Positions 53,368-61,726 of a DNA stretch of 64,000 bases are shown in pieces (the stretch's first letter is position 1; each line of letters starts with the position of its first letter). Position numbers and translations under genes: made by a program. The stretch comes from an uncultured Clostridia bacterium (GTDB lineage Bacteria > Bacillota > Clostridia > Christensenellales > Aristaeellaceae): the NCBI GenBank assembly GCA_947166705.1, contig CAMVFE010000001.1, positions 1 through 64,000 of the forward strand, in the 5' to 3' direction. Below the pieces are notes generated by a model that saw nothing but the letters and a program-made list of their open reading frames with translations, searched no databases and was not told where the DNA came from.

Positions 53368-54458
53368 TTCGCCGCCCCCTCCCGGTCCGCCGGCTTTTCG
53401 CCCAGGGCGTCGTACGCGCGGAGCAGCTGGCCGACCGTGAATTTCAGCAGCACCGCCAGCACCAGCGTGGCGGTGAAGGCGGTCAGGGCGTACACCAGCC
53501 CCGTTCCCTCCGGGGAGAAGATCACGCCGTCCCCGTGATTGTAGACCGTCTCAAAAATCAGGTAGATCTCCATGGAATACCCGCCGACCACCGTCACCGC
53601 CTTGGTCAGGAAGCCCCTCTTCCCAAGCAGGGAGAACACGCACGCGTGGGCCAGCGCGAGGCAGGGAATCAGCGCCGCGTATTCATAGAACCGGAAGTCC
53701 ATGTCCAGCGGGATATCCGCGATCAGGATCACAAGCAGCACGCTGAGCGGAACCGCGAGCAGCGGGACGGCCGCCGGCACCTTCCGGTGCTCCATGCAGA
53801 GCCTGCCCATCCAGGCGCCCAGCACAAACACGGGCATCCTGCACAGCATCAGGGCGATATGCGTGAAAAAATATTCCTCCGCGAGAAACCGGAGCGCCAG
53901 CCCGGCCGCCAGGAAGCCCAGCGCCATCCCCAGGGCGCCGGCCGTTCCCCGCCCGGCCCGGACGCCCCGGTGGATCAGCGGGAAAACCATGTACAGGACG
54001 AGGATGGCGGACAGGAACCAGAAATTGCCCCGGGTCAGCCCCGGCACAAAAAAGCCGTACAGGAAGACGCCCCCCGCCCAGTTGGCCAGGTCCGTCTTCT
54101 CCGCCATGCCGAAGGTCAGGATCGTGACGATCAGGATCGTCGGCACAACCCGCCTGTACCGGCGCCGGTAAAAGCTCCTCACAGGCCTGGGATCGCTCTC
54201 CCGCAGCCGGGTGTAGGAAAAATAGAGGCCCAGCCCCGAAAGGAAGAAGAACAGGTCGACGCCGCAGTTGCCGATCGCCTCGATCCGGGTGATCATGCCC
54301 AGCAGGCGGGTCCGGGTCAGAAAGGCGGACCGGAACAGATTCAGGTATTTGCAGTGATAAAAGGTGATCCAGAGCGTGGCGATGCCCATCAGGTACGGCC
54401 TCGCTTCGGAAACCGCGTACAGGTCAAAGGGTTTCAGCAGCTTTTCCTTCCATCGCAT
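53364..54458 (-). CDS. Acyltransferase family 3 (OafA/YrhL-like)
   Basis: The 364-residue protein has about 10 helices. It follows the acyltransferase 3 pattern: YLMGIATLWITFYHC near the N-terminus (the family usually has RGLAxxxVxxxH), then GNCGVDLFFFLSGLGLYFSY, FYRRRYRRVVP and FWFLSAILVLYMVFPL. It probably adds an acetyl or other acyl group to a surface sugar outside the membrane. It sits between two GtrII-like genes. Confidence 0.88.
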   Translation of the reverse strand: MRWKEKLLKPFDLYAVSEARPYLMGIATLWITFYHCKYLNLFRSAFLTRTRLLGMITRIEAIGNCGVDLFFFLSGLGLYFSYTRLRESDPRPVRSFYRRRYRRVVPTILIVTILTFGMAEKTDLANWAGGVFLYGFFVPGLTRGNFWFLSAILVLYMVFPLIHRGVRAGRGTAGALGMALGFLAAGLALRFLAEEYFFTHIALMLCRMPVFVLGAWMGRLCMEHRKVPAAVPLLAVPLSVLLVILIADIPLDMDFRFYEYAALIPCLALAHACVFSLLGKRGFLTKAVTVVGGYSMEIYLIFETVYNHGDGVIFSPEGTGLVYALTAFTATLVLAVLLKFTVGQLLRAYDALGEKPADREGAAK

Positions 54459-54474
54459 CCGGGCACCCCCTTCC

Positions 54475-56037
54475 TCAGAATTTCACCACCACGGCGTCGT
54501 TGATGATCCGGACGGAGCCGTCCGCCGGATAGGACGGCATCTCCAGCACCTCCGGCATGGTTTCCACCTTCGGATCCCACCCCCAGGGCATGTCGTACCC
54601 GCACCACACCTTGATGAAGGTGTTCCGGGTCGGGCAGTGCAGGTATTCCATCGTGTCATGCCAGTAGGGAACGATCCGGATGAAGTCCAGCTCGTCGATA
54701 TTGTACACGCTCGGATCGCCCTCCGGATCCTCCGCGTTGGCGAAAAAGACCGTCATGTCCGGCCGGTATCCCGGAAGGGACTTGATCTGCGTGACCAGCG
54801 TGGTGTAGAAGCTGATCGCCTCCTGCTGGTGCAGCGCGTCCTTCAGGTAGCACTGGTTGTCGTAGCGGGCGTACATGACCGCCATTACCGCCATCACCAG
54901 AGCGCCGCCGCGTGAAACCGCCTTCTTCAGCTTTCCCGGGGAAAGCTCCAGCCGGTCGAGCAGCCAGGCCAGCAGCACGAACTGCATCACCTGGCCGTAC
55001 ACCATCAGGGAATGCACCCCGTCGTCCACCATGACGTAGATCAGGCTGCACCCCATCGGGACGAGGGCCAGCAGGACGGTCAGTAGCGCCGCCTTCCCCC
55101 TGCTCTTTTTCCAGGTCAGGAAAAGGAGCCGGACGGCCAGGATGCCCCCGATCGCCAGCGTCAGCAGGTACAGGATCCGCAGCGTTCCGGGATACATGTA
55201 CGCGAACGTCCCCGGCGTGGGGCTGAAGAACTCCCGGTAAGCCCGGCCGACGCGCCCCAGCAGCTCCGGGGCGGTCATCCGCCCCATCTGGTCGATGCCC
55301 TGGTACGCAGACAGCTCCACCTGGTACTTGGCCAGGAAAAACCGGTTCCCCGCCGCGTAAACCGCCATTACCCCGACGGTGCAGAGCAGGTGGACCGCCA
55401 TGCGCCGGACCGCGGCGCCGACGGGCTCGTCCCGCTCGGTCAGCTCCATGATGTTGTCCAGCAGGAGAATCGACGCGAAAACGGAAAGATAGGCCTGGTA
55501 GATTCCCACGCCCGCGCCGCCGATGCCCACTCCCAGCAGCTTCGCCCACCAGGGCGTTTTTCCGCAGATCAGGCAGGCGCTGAGGGTCATCATCAGCAGG
55601 CCGGTCATATAGGCGTGGCTGGTGAACATGTACGCGAACAGCGAGGTGATCACCGGAAAGGCGGTCATCAGGCATCCCAGCAGGGCGCAGTGCACCGTAT
55701 TCCGGATCCTCAGCAGGCTGACCAGCAATCCGCCCACGGCGCCCAGGAGCAGCAGGGAAATCAGCCCGTTGAACAGCGGCAGGCTGGTGTTCCCGGTGCC
55801 GTAGAAGACGCCCTCCAGCCACGCGAAAATCTGCAGCGTCCACCGGCCGGAGGACACGGTGGTGCCCATGTCGAAAAGGATCGCCACGTCGTCGTGATGG
55901 GAAAACTTGTTGAACAGCCCCATTCCCTGGGAAAACAGCCCGAAAAGCAGGGCGCCCAGGAACACTGCCCGGACCTGGGGACTGATTTTCCGCATAATGT
56001 CCGTGATCAGATCCGGCTTTTCCTGCCGTTCCATCAA
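54475..56037 (-). CDS. GtrII-like glucosyltransferase-domain membrane protein, copy 4
   Basis: The 520-residue protein is a paralog of 24266, 30370 and 51820. It has NKFSHHDDVAILF, GRWTLQIFA, the DNQCYLKDALHQQ region and the ending MPSYPADGSVR...VVVKF. It is closest by eye to copy 3. The start is TTG at 56037 with GGGGGAG seven bases upstream, or ATG at 56034. It is 16 bases from the acyltransferase gene. Confidence 0.85.
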   Translation of the reverse strand: MMERQEKPDLITDIMRKISPQVRAVFLGALLFGLFSQGMGLFNKFSHHDDVAILFDMGTTVSSGRWTLQIFAWLEGVFYGTGNTSLPLFNGLISLLLLGAVGGLLVSLLRIRNTVHCALLGCLMTAFPVITSLFAYMFTSHAYMTGLLMMTLSACLICGKTPWWAKLLGVGIGGAGVGIYQAYLSVFASILLLDNIMELTERDEPVGAAVRRMAVHLLCTVGVMAVYAAGNRFFLAKYQVELSAYQGIDQMGRMTAPELLGRVGRAYREFFSPTPGTFAYMYPGTLRILYLLTLAIGGILAVRLLFLTWKKSRGKAALLTVLLALVPMGCSLIYVMVDDGVHSLMVYGQVMQFVLLAWLLDRLELSPGKLKKAVSRGGALVMAVMAVMYARYDNQCYLKDALHQQEAISFYTTLVTQIKSLPGYRPDMTVFFANAEDPEGDPSVYNIDELDFIRIVPYWHDTMEYLHCPTRNTFIKVWCGYDMPWGWDPKVETMPEVLEMPSYPADGSVRIINDAVVVKF

Positions 56038-56067
56038 TCCATCTCTCCCCCGTTCATCCGCGCGCCG

Positions 56068-57702
56068 TCAGAACAGCTTCGGATTGTGATCGCTCCCGTA
56101 GACGGCCACCTGGTCCAGCTCCTCCAGCAGGGTATACTCCGCCAGAATCCGCTCCGGAACCAGGTCCTTTCCCCGGGGGCAGACCAGCAGCGTCGGCCCG
56201 CTGTACTCCTCCTGGTTGTCGTACACCGTGTAGTCCCCCCAGTGGGTGAACCACGCGCCGTTGTCGGGCAGCTCCTTGTAGATCCGGTTCAGGTCGCAGG
56301 CGCGCAGCACGCGGCGGACCACCGCCAGGTCGTCGCCCCAGAAGTATACGACGCCCGCCTCCTGCTTTTCCGCCAGCGCCTGGATTTCCTCCGTCTGCCA
56401 TTCGTCGTTGGTGGTGCGCAGATAATTGTAATCCGAATACATGTCCACCGCCAGAACGGACCCGGTCATCGCCAGGGACAGCATCACGGCCAGAACCCGC
56501 CGGCTGTCCAGGCTGCTGAAAAACAGCGCGGTCAGGATCACCGTCATCAGGAACGCGGTGATCAGGTAGCGTTCCTCAAAAATGCTTCCGCCGTAGGCCA
56601 CGTTGTACAGCCCGAAGAACAGGAGGTTGACGCCGATCACGGTGACCAGGAACAGGCTGATCCCGCTCATGTCCTCCCGGTCCTTCGCGACGCGCCGGAA
56701 CGCCCGGACCACGGCGGCCACGAGGATCGCGAAGATAAACAGGATAAAGACCCGGGAAAGCCCCGCGGCCGTCATCAGCGGCTTGTCGTCCTCCCCCAGA
56801 GGAAGAACCTGCAGCAGCTTCATGAATCCCTGGACCACGGCCCCGAAATTCCGCCACAGGTTGGTCAGCGAGGTCCACTGCCGGGTGCTGTCCAGCGCCC
56901 TGAAGTGGACCGCGAACAGGGCCAGCGCCTTCCCCGCCGCCACAAACCCGCAGCAGGCGTAAGCGAAGAGGCTCTCCTTCCGGACCAGCTGCCGCCAGTC
57001 GTTGCGGATCGCGGCCATCTCCAGCTCGTAAACCAGGTACGGCGCCAGCAGCACGACGATCAGGTACACCCCGCTGGAAAAGCCGCACATCAGGCAAATG
57101 GGCCAGATGACCCAGGGCAGGGCGCCCATCCTTCCCTCCTGCCGGATCCGGATGAACTCGTACACGATCAGCAGGGTCACCAGGATCCGCACGGTGTAGT
57201 AGGACGCGCCGGAAAGCACGTTGCTGAAATAGCCCAGGTCGTTGAAGATGGAAAACTCCGTCGTCAGGTAGGGACAGATCACCAGGTTCAGCGCGATCAT
57301 CCGCGCGCTGAACCGCACCTCCAGCCTGCCGAGAATTTTCCAGATCACCAGCAGGATCAGGACCAGCATCACCGTGTTGGCGATCCCGAAGGAGAGCAGG
57401 ATGTTCCCCGTCAGCCCGTACAGCAGGGAAGCCAGCGGCCAGTGGGTATCCAGGTGCAGGTTCGTGGTTTCGCTCCAGGCCGGGCTGACCACCGTCTTCT
57501 CCTGCCAGATCATCGCCGCCCGGAGGAAATTCCAGGACGCGTCGTATCCCATATGGTTCCGCAGCTGGGTAAAGTTGAACCAGCACAGCACCGCGAACTG
57601 GCACACAAAGACCGCCGTCAGCGCCAGTCCCAGCGTCCCCAGCCGCGTGTCCCGCCTGCCCGCCGCCCGCGGGCTCCCGCCTTTCCGGGATAAAATCGTC
57701 AT
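56068..57702 (-). CDS. Polytopic GT-C-like membrane protein, paralog of 26868-28532
   Basis: The 544-residue protein has about 12 helices and an acidic loop RNHMGYDASWNFLR. It matches the 554-residue protein at 26868 from end to end. Its C-terminal soluble part includes VVYFWGDDLAVVRRVLRACD and ends SDHNPKLF. The function is inferred as transfer of a lipid-linked sugar. GGAGG lies 11 bases before the ATG. Confidence 0.72.
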   Translation of the reverse strand: MTILSRKGGSPRAAGRRDTRLGTLGLALTAVFVCQFAVLCWFNFTQLRNHMGYDASWNFLRAAMIWQEKTVVSPAWSETTNLHLDTHWPLASLLYGLTGNILLSFGIANTVMLVLILLVIWKILGRLEVRFSARMIALNLVICPYLTTEFSIFNDLGYFSNVLSGASYYTVRILVTLLIVYEFIRIRQEGRMGALPWVIWPICLMCGFSSGVYLIVVLLAPYLVYELEMAAIRNDWRQLVRKESLFAYACCGFVAAGKALALFAVHFRALDSTRQWTSLTNLWRNFGAVVQGFMKLLQVLPLGEDDKPLMTAAGLSRVFILFIFAILVAAVVRAFRRVAKDREDMSGISLFLVTVIGVNLLFFGLYNVAYGGSIFEERYLITAFLMTVILTALFFSSLDSRRVLAVMLSLAMTGSVLAVDMYSDYNYLRTTNDEWQTEEIQALAEKQEAGVVYFWGDDLAVVRRVLRACDLNRIYKELPDNGAWFTHWGDYTVYDNQEEYSGPTLLVCPRGKDLVPERILAEYTLLEELDQVAVYGSDHNPKLF

Positions 57703-57736
57703 GGATTCCCGAACCTCCCTCCGGAAGAAACGCCCG

Positions 57737-57758
57737 GCCCCCGCGGACCGCGGGGCCG
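57737..57758. other. GC-rich hairpin inside the long operon
   Basis: GGCCCC-CGCGG pairs with CCGCGGGGCC with a one-base bulge in the 73-base gap after the Gfo/Idh/MocA gene. No T-run follows. It may mark partial termination or an RNA processing site between the sugar-nucleotide genes and the transferase genes. Confidence 0.35.
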
Positions 57759-57775
57759 GATCCTCCGCTTTGTCG

Positions 57776-58807
57776 TCAGGGCCGCGCCTCCCGGCCGGAA
57801 AGCTCCCGGACCCGCTCCGTCAGCCTTCCCTGCAGCAGGATCCGCTCCCGCTCGGCCTCCCGGGCGTCCCCGTCCGCGGCGCACCGGCCGAACCGCTGCA
57901 AAACCCGCAGGAACTGGTCGTCCGCGGCGGTCTTTTCCACGGTGCCCTCCGCCGTCTTCAGGCGGACGGGCGCCGGATATCCGTCCGGCGCGGTGAAGAT
58001 CCGGGGCGCCGTGATCGTTCCCCGGCTTCCCCACACCTCCAGCTCGCACCGGTAGTCATGGTCCATGCCGTAGGCCAGCTCGGCGCAGACGCCGTCCTTC
58101 CGGCCCATCAGCACGCTGCCCCAGAGGTCCACCTCGTGCCCCTCCGCGGTACCGGACACCGCGGCCAGCACCTCCGCCTCCGGGCCCAGGATCTCTGTCG
58201 CCGCGCGGATCGTGTAGCCGCCGCAGTCCAGCAGGGCGCCGCCCCCCAGCGCGCGGCAGTACCGGAAATCCCCGCTGTCCCGGTGCGGGAAACCGAAGGC
58301 CGCACGCACCAGCCGCAGGCTGCCGACGACGCCGTCCGCGATCCACTGCCGGATCAGCGCCATCTGGGCGTGATCGGGAAAGCCGTAGTTCTCCGTCAGC
58401 GCCAGGCCCTTTTCCCGGGAAAGCCGGACCAGCTCCTCCGTGTCCGCCCCCCGGGTTGTCAGCGGCTTTTCCAGCAGCACGTGCTTTCCCCGCCGCAGGG
58501 CCTCCGAGGCCCAGCGGAAATGAAGCGCCGGGGGCAGCGCGATATAGACCGCGTCCACCTCCGGGTCCGCCAGCAGCTCCGCGTATCCCGTATACGTCCG
58601 GCCGCCGAAGGCGCGCTGAAAACGCTCCGCCTTCTCCAGCTTGTGCGCCAGGAGCGCCTCAAATTCCGCGTCCGTGCCCCCGAAGCCCATTTCCTCCCGG
58701 GTGGAGAAGGCCGCGCCCGCGTACAGGAAGGAGGCCTCCTTCCGGATTGCCGGAATCATCCGCCGCTCCGCGATGCCGGAGGTCCCCAGCACGCCGATTC
58801 TGATCAT
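57776..58807 (-). CDS. Gfo/Idh/MocA-family oxidoreductase, candidate NDP-sugar 3-ketoreductase
   Basis: The 343-residue protein has an N-terminal NAD(P) fold (IRIGVLGTSGIAERRMIPA) and the family motif LLEKPL with catalytic Lys114. The C-terminal half includes the ENYGFPDH stretch. Gfo/Idh/MocA proteins include the sugar 3-ketoreductases (OleW, KijD10) that act right after NDP-hexose 2,3-dehydratases in 2-deoxysugar pathways. That activity is my inference from the neighbouring dehydratase gene. It starts three bases after the cupin stop. Confidence 0.88.
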   Translation of the reverse strand: MIRIGVLGTSGIAERRMIPAIRKEASFLYAGAAFSTREEMGFGGTDAEFEALLAHKLEKAERFQRAFGGRTYTGYAELLADPEVDAVYIALPPALHFRWASEALRRGKHVLLEKPLTTRGADTEELVRLSREKGLALTENYGFPDHAQMALIRQWIADGVVGSLRLVRAAFGFPHRDSGDFRYCRALGGGALLDCGGYTIRAATEILGPEAEVLAAVSGTAEGHEVDLWGSVLMGRKDGVCAELAYGMDHDYRCELEVWGSRGTITAPRIFTAPDGYPAPVRLKTAEGTVEKTAADDQFLRVLQRFGRCAADGDAREAERERILLQGRLTERVRELSGREARP

Positions 58808-58810
58808 CGC

Positions 58811-59224
58811 TTATTCCTCTCCCGCCTCCAGCGTCCGCCGGTAGGTCTCGTAGTCGTCGATGGTTTCCTGTCCGGGGGTGAAGGGACGGTCGCAGACCGC
58901 CATCATGACGCAGTCCGGCGTGAAATTCCGCATGCTCCGCCAGACCATCGGCTCGATCATCAGCCCCCGGGCGGGATCGTCCATGTGCCAGGTTTCCCGT
59001 TCCTTCCCGTTGTCCGTCACCACGTCGCAGCTGCCGGAAACGGGAAAAAGGATCAGCCGGGTCTCCCGCGTCGCGTGGTCCCCGCGGCTGGCCCCCGCCC
59101 TCACCCGGGACACGAAGAAGATCCGCTCGATCGGAAAGGGCACCTCCCGCCCGTGCTCCATCACGAACAGGGTCCCGTCCGCCTCGGTGTTCTGCTTGAT
59201 CCGGATCAGTTCACACCCCCGCAT
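58811..59224 (-). CDS. FdtA/QdtA-type cupin (WxcM-like), sugar 3,4-ketoisomerase candidate
   Basis: The 137-residue protein is a single cupin domain. IERIFFVSRVRAGASRGDHATRET is split by the metal or active-site His in RGDHA, and LFPVSGSCDVV follows. FdtA and QdtA convert dTDP-4-keto-6-deoxyglucose to 3-keto isomers before amination at C3. Here such an activity would compete with the 2,3-dehydratase, so it may instead act as an epimerase-like or a divergent isomerase. The ATG lies inside the end of the aminotransferase gene (14-base overlap), with AGGAGGT eight bases upstream. Confidence 0.82.
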   Translation of the reverse strand: MRGCELIRIKQNTEADGTLFVMEHGREVPFPIERIFFVSRVRAGASRGDHATRETRLILFPVSGSCDVVTDNGKERETWHMDDPARGLMIEPMVWRSMRNFTPDCVMMAVCDRPFTPGQETIDDYETYRRTLEAGEE

Positions 59225-60314
59225 AGCTGTTGACCTCCTGAATCACCTTCGTGATCTCCTCTTCGCTCATCCAGTCCATCATCGGCAGCGACACCACCGT
59301 GTCGCAGATGCCCTCCGTCACCGGGAAGTCCCCCCGCCGGTACCCGAACTTCTCGGTCATGCAGGGCTGCAGGTACGGCGGCGTCTTCCACGCGATATCC
59401 GTGCCCACACCCCGCTCCTTCAGGAATTCCCGGAATCCCGCCTGGTCCCCGACCCGCACCACGAACTGGTACCAGGTATGCACGCATCCCTCCGGCACCC
59501 GGGGCAGCTCCACCAGGGGGTTCCGGATCTCCGCCAGGTACCGCTGCGCGATATGGTCCCGGTTCCGGAGCAGCTCCGGCATGTGCCGCAGCTTCACCCG
59601 CAGCAGGCCCGCCTGCAGCTCGTCCAGCCGGTCGTTATAGCCGATCACGATATTGTGGTACCGGTAATCGCTTCCGTAGTTCCGGATCACCTTCACCCGC
59701 TCGATGATCTCCGGGTTTCGGGAGATCACGCCGCCGCCGTCCCCGAACCCGCCCAGGTTCTTGGTCGGATAGAAGCTGAAGAAGGCCGCGTCGCCGAAAA
59801 GGCCGGTGTTCAACCCGTTCCACGGCGCGAAGTGGGACTGCGCGCAGTCCTCAAAAAGCATCAGCCCCCGCTTCCGGCAGATCTCCAGGATCGGGTCCAT
59901 CCGGGTGGCCAGCCCGTACAGGTGGGTCACCAGCACGGCCCGCGTCCGCTCCGTCACGGCCGCCTCAATGCGGTCCGCGTCCAGCTGGTAATATTCGTCC
60001 GGCTCCACGAACACCGGAACCGCCCCGCACTGCATGATGCCTAGCATCGTGGCGATATACCCGTTCGCCTGCACGATGATCTCGTCCCCCGGCTGAATCC
60101 CGGCGGCCATCAGGCCGACCAGGATCGCGTCCAGGCCGTTGTCCACCCCCGCGCAGAAGCAGTCCCCGCCCAGGGCGGCGGCGAACTCCGCCTCGAAGCC
60201 TTTCACCTCGTTTCCCAGGACGTACCAGCCGCTGCGCAGCACCTCCACGGCCTTGTCCTCGTATTCCTTCTGGTACAGCCGGAATCCCCGGCTCAGGTCA
60301 TTGATCGGGATCAT
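59211..60314 (-). CDS. DegT/DnrJ/EryC1/StrS-family sugar aminotransferase
   Basis: The 367-residue PLP enzyme has FFSFYPTKNLGGFGDGG with the Schiff-base lysine at 185, the FEDCAQSH motif near 155, and VDNGLDAI at the active-site entrance. It transfers an amino group, usually from glutamate, to a keto-sugar nucleotide at C3 or C4. The start ATG overlaps the dehydratase stop (ATGA), with GGAG eight bases upstream. Longer in-frame readings run into the dehydratase gene and are rejected. Confidence 0.94.
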   Translation of the reverse strand: MIPINDLSRGFRLYQKEYEDKAVEVLRSGWYVLGNEVKGFEAEFAAALGGDCFCAGVDNGLDAILVGLMAAGIQPGDEIIVQANGYIATMLGIMQCGAVPVFVEPDEYYQLDADRIEAAVTERTRAVLVTHLYGLATRMDPILEICRKRGLMLFEDCAQSHFAPWNGLNTGLFGDAAFFSFYPTKNLGGFGDGGGVISRNPEIIERVKVIRNYGSDYRYHNIVIGYNDRLDELQAGLLRVKLRHMPELLRNRDHIAQRYLAEIRNPLVELPRVPEGCVHTWYQFVVRVGDQAGFREFLKERGVGTDIAWKTPPYLQPCMTEKFGYRRGDFPVTEGICDTVVSLPMMDWMSEEEITKVIQEVNSYAGV

Positions 60315-61723
60315 ATGTCTTTCTCCTCCGTCATTCTGCTGGAATGGATGGAAAACAGCATCAGCAGGTTCCGCAGCTGGATGTTCAGGCAGTTGTTGAT
60401 CTGCGTCATGGCGTTCAGGCTGCCCAGCGTGACCCAGACGTATTTCTCCGGGTCGTGGGGAACGTCCTCCGCCCTCACGATCACGTTCCGGTTCTGCTCG
60501 TGGTAGAACCTTCCGCCCTCCTCGGACAGCACCACATCCACCAGCACGTTTTCCCGGCGCTCCAGCGCCCGGAAAAAGGCGCCGCCCACGCTGTCCCGCC
60601 GCCCGGCGGTGCCGTATTCCTCCTGCACGGAGGGTCCCAGCTCCGCCGCGTCGAAGCATCCGGGCTCGGGCTTGATGCTGACCAGCACCTCCCACCGGCC
60701 CCCGCGCTCCCGGCAGATCAGGCCGAAGACCGCCTCGCCCCGCGCCGCAAAGAGGGGCTGGTTCCACCGGTTCACCTCCCGGCCCTCGATGTTCAGCCCG
60801 CAGAAAACCACCTCGAAGGGATAGTCCTCCCGGTGCCGGAACCGGTTCCCGTCCATCACCCAGTCCCGCAGCGAAAGCAGCGGCACCCGCCGGACGGCCG
60901 GCGCCCGGAACATCTTGTAGTTGTTCATCCGCAGGTAGATTTCCGTCATGTCCTCATGCCGGATGGCGCGCATGGACCGGGCGAACTCCGGCACGTAGCC
61001 GGACACGCTGTCCATCATGAACACGTAGGGGATGCAGCTCAGCACGGTCCGGGTATCCATGTTCACCAGGTTGTCCCGCTTCATGCATTCCCGGATCTGG
61101 GACAGGGTCATCCACCGGTGGGAGGGCAGCTCCGGGATCTCCTCCTCCGTCCGGATGATCACGTTCCGGTTCCGTTTCCCCAGGAACCGGGAGGACTGCT
61201 CCGACTGGATCTGGTCCACCAGGATATCCTCCCGCCGCATCTTCAGGAAAAGCTCCAGGTACGGCGGCTCCTTGCCCCCGTGCCGGCGGGTGAAATTGCT
61301 CTTCGTCGCCTGGATGGTCGGGGAAATCTGGACATAGTTGATGTTCCCCGGCTCCGTCTTGGCCTGCATCAGGAAATGCCACACCCCGCGGATCTTCCGG
61401 CAAACGATCCCCAGGTAGCCGATCTCCGGCTGCAGGATCATCGGCTGGGCCAGCACGGTCCCATCCGGGTCCTCGGTCTCCACGCCGCCGATGCGGAAAA
61501 AGCTCCCCTGGGTGTTCCGGATGGTTCCCTCGTCCCCGTCGTAGTACCACGGCGCGCATTCCTCCAGGGAGATCATCCGGATCTCCACCTGCTGGTTCCG
61601 CTTCCGCTCCTCCAGCCATCCGTCAATCTCCGCGTCGGAATGCAGCGGCTCCCCGGACCGGGAGATCTCCGCGATCTCCTCAAAGCCCGTGATCCATCTT
61701 CCGATTCCCGTCTGTTCCGTCAT
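60311..61723 (-). CDS. NDP-hexose 2,3-dehydratase (EvaA/OleV/TylX3 family)
   Basis: The 470-residue protein is made of two similar halves. SRFLGKRNRNVIIR (about 187) in the first matches GRFYHEQNRNVIVRA (about 415) in the second, each with a preceding KTEPG or KPEPG segment. This tandem layout is that of NDP-hexose 2,3-dehydratases, which remove the C2 hydroxyl of dTDP-4-keto-6-deoxyglucose. Full length is normal. Such genes are best known from actinobacterial antibiotic clusters, so presence here is notable. GAGGAG inside the end of the GtrB-like gene precedes the ATG. Confidence 0.93.
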   Translation of the reverse strand: MTEQTGIGRWITGFEEIAEISRSGEPLHSDAEIDGWLEERKRNQQVEIRMISLEECAPWYYDGDEGTIRNTQGSFFRIGGVETEDPDGTVLAQPMILQPEIGYLGIVCRKIRGVWHFLMQAKTEPGNINYVQISPTIQATKSNFTRRHGGKEPPYLELFLKMRREDILVDQIQSEQSSRFLGKRNRNVIIRTEEEIPELPSHRWMTLSQIRECMKRDNLVNMDTRTVLSCIPYVFMMDSVSGYVPEFARSMRAIRHEDMTEIYLRMNNYKMFRAPAVRRVPLLSLRDWVMDGNRFRHREDYPFEVVFCGLNIEGREVNRWNQPLFAARGEAVFGLICRERGGRWEVLVSIKPEPGCFDAAELGPSVQEEYGTAGRRDSVGGAFFRALERRENVLVDVVLSEEGGRFYHEQNRNVIVRAEDVPHDPEKYVWVTLGSLNAMTQINNCLNIQLRNLLMLFSIHSSRMTEEKDI

Positions 61724-61726
61724 CTG

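Noticed and set aside
50143-53538. Very long plus-strand open frame (over 1100 codons) opposite the AlgJ-like and GtrII-like genes
   Set aside because: It is antisense to genes with clear family motifs and has low-complexity His/Arg/Pro/Gln-rich composition typical of reverse frames in GC-rich DNA.
60312-60767. Upstream extension of the aminotransferase reading frame
   Set aside because: The extra 151 codons lie in another frame of the dehydratase gene; the ATG at 60314 with GGAG upstream gives the normal family N-terminus.
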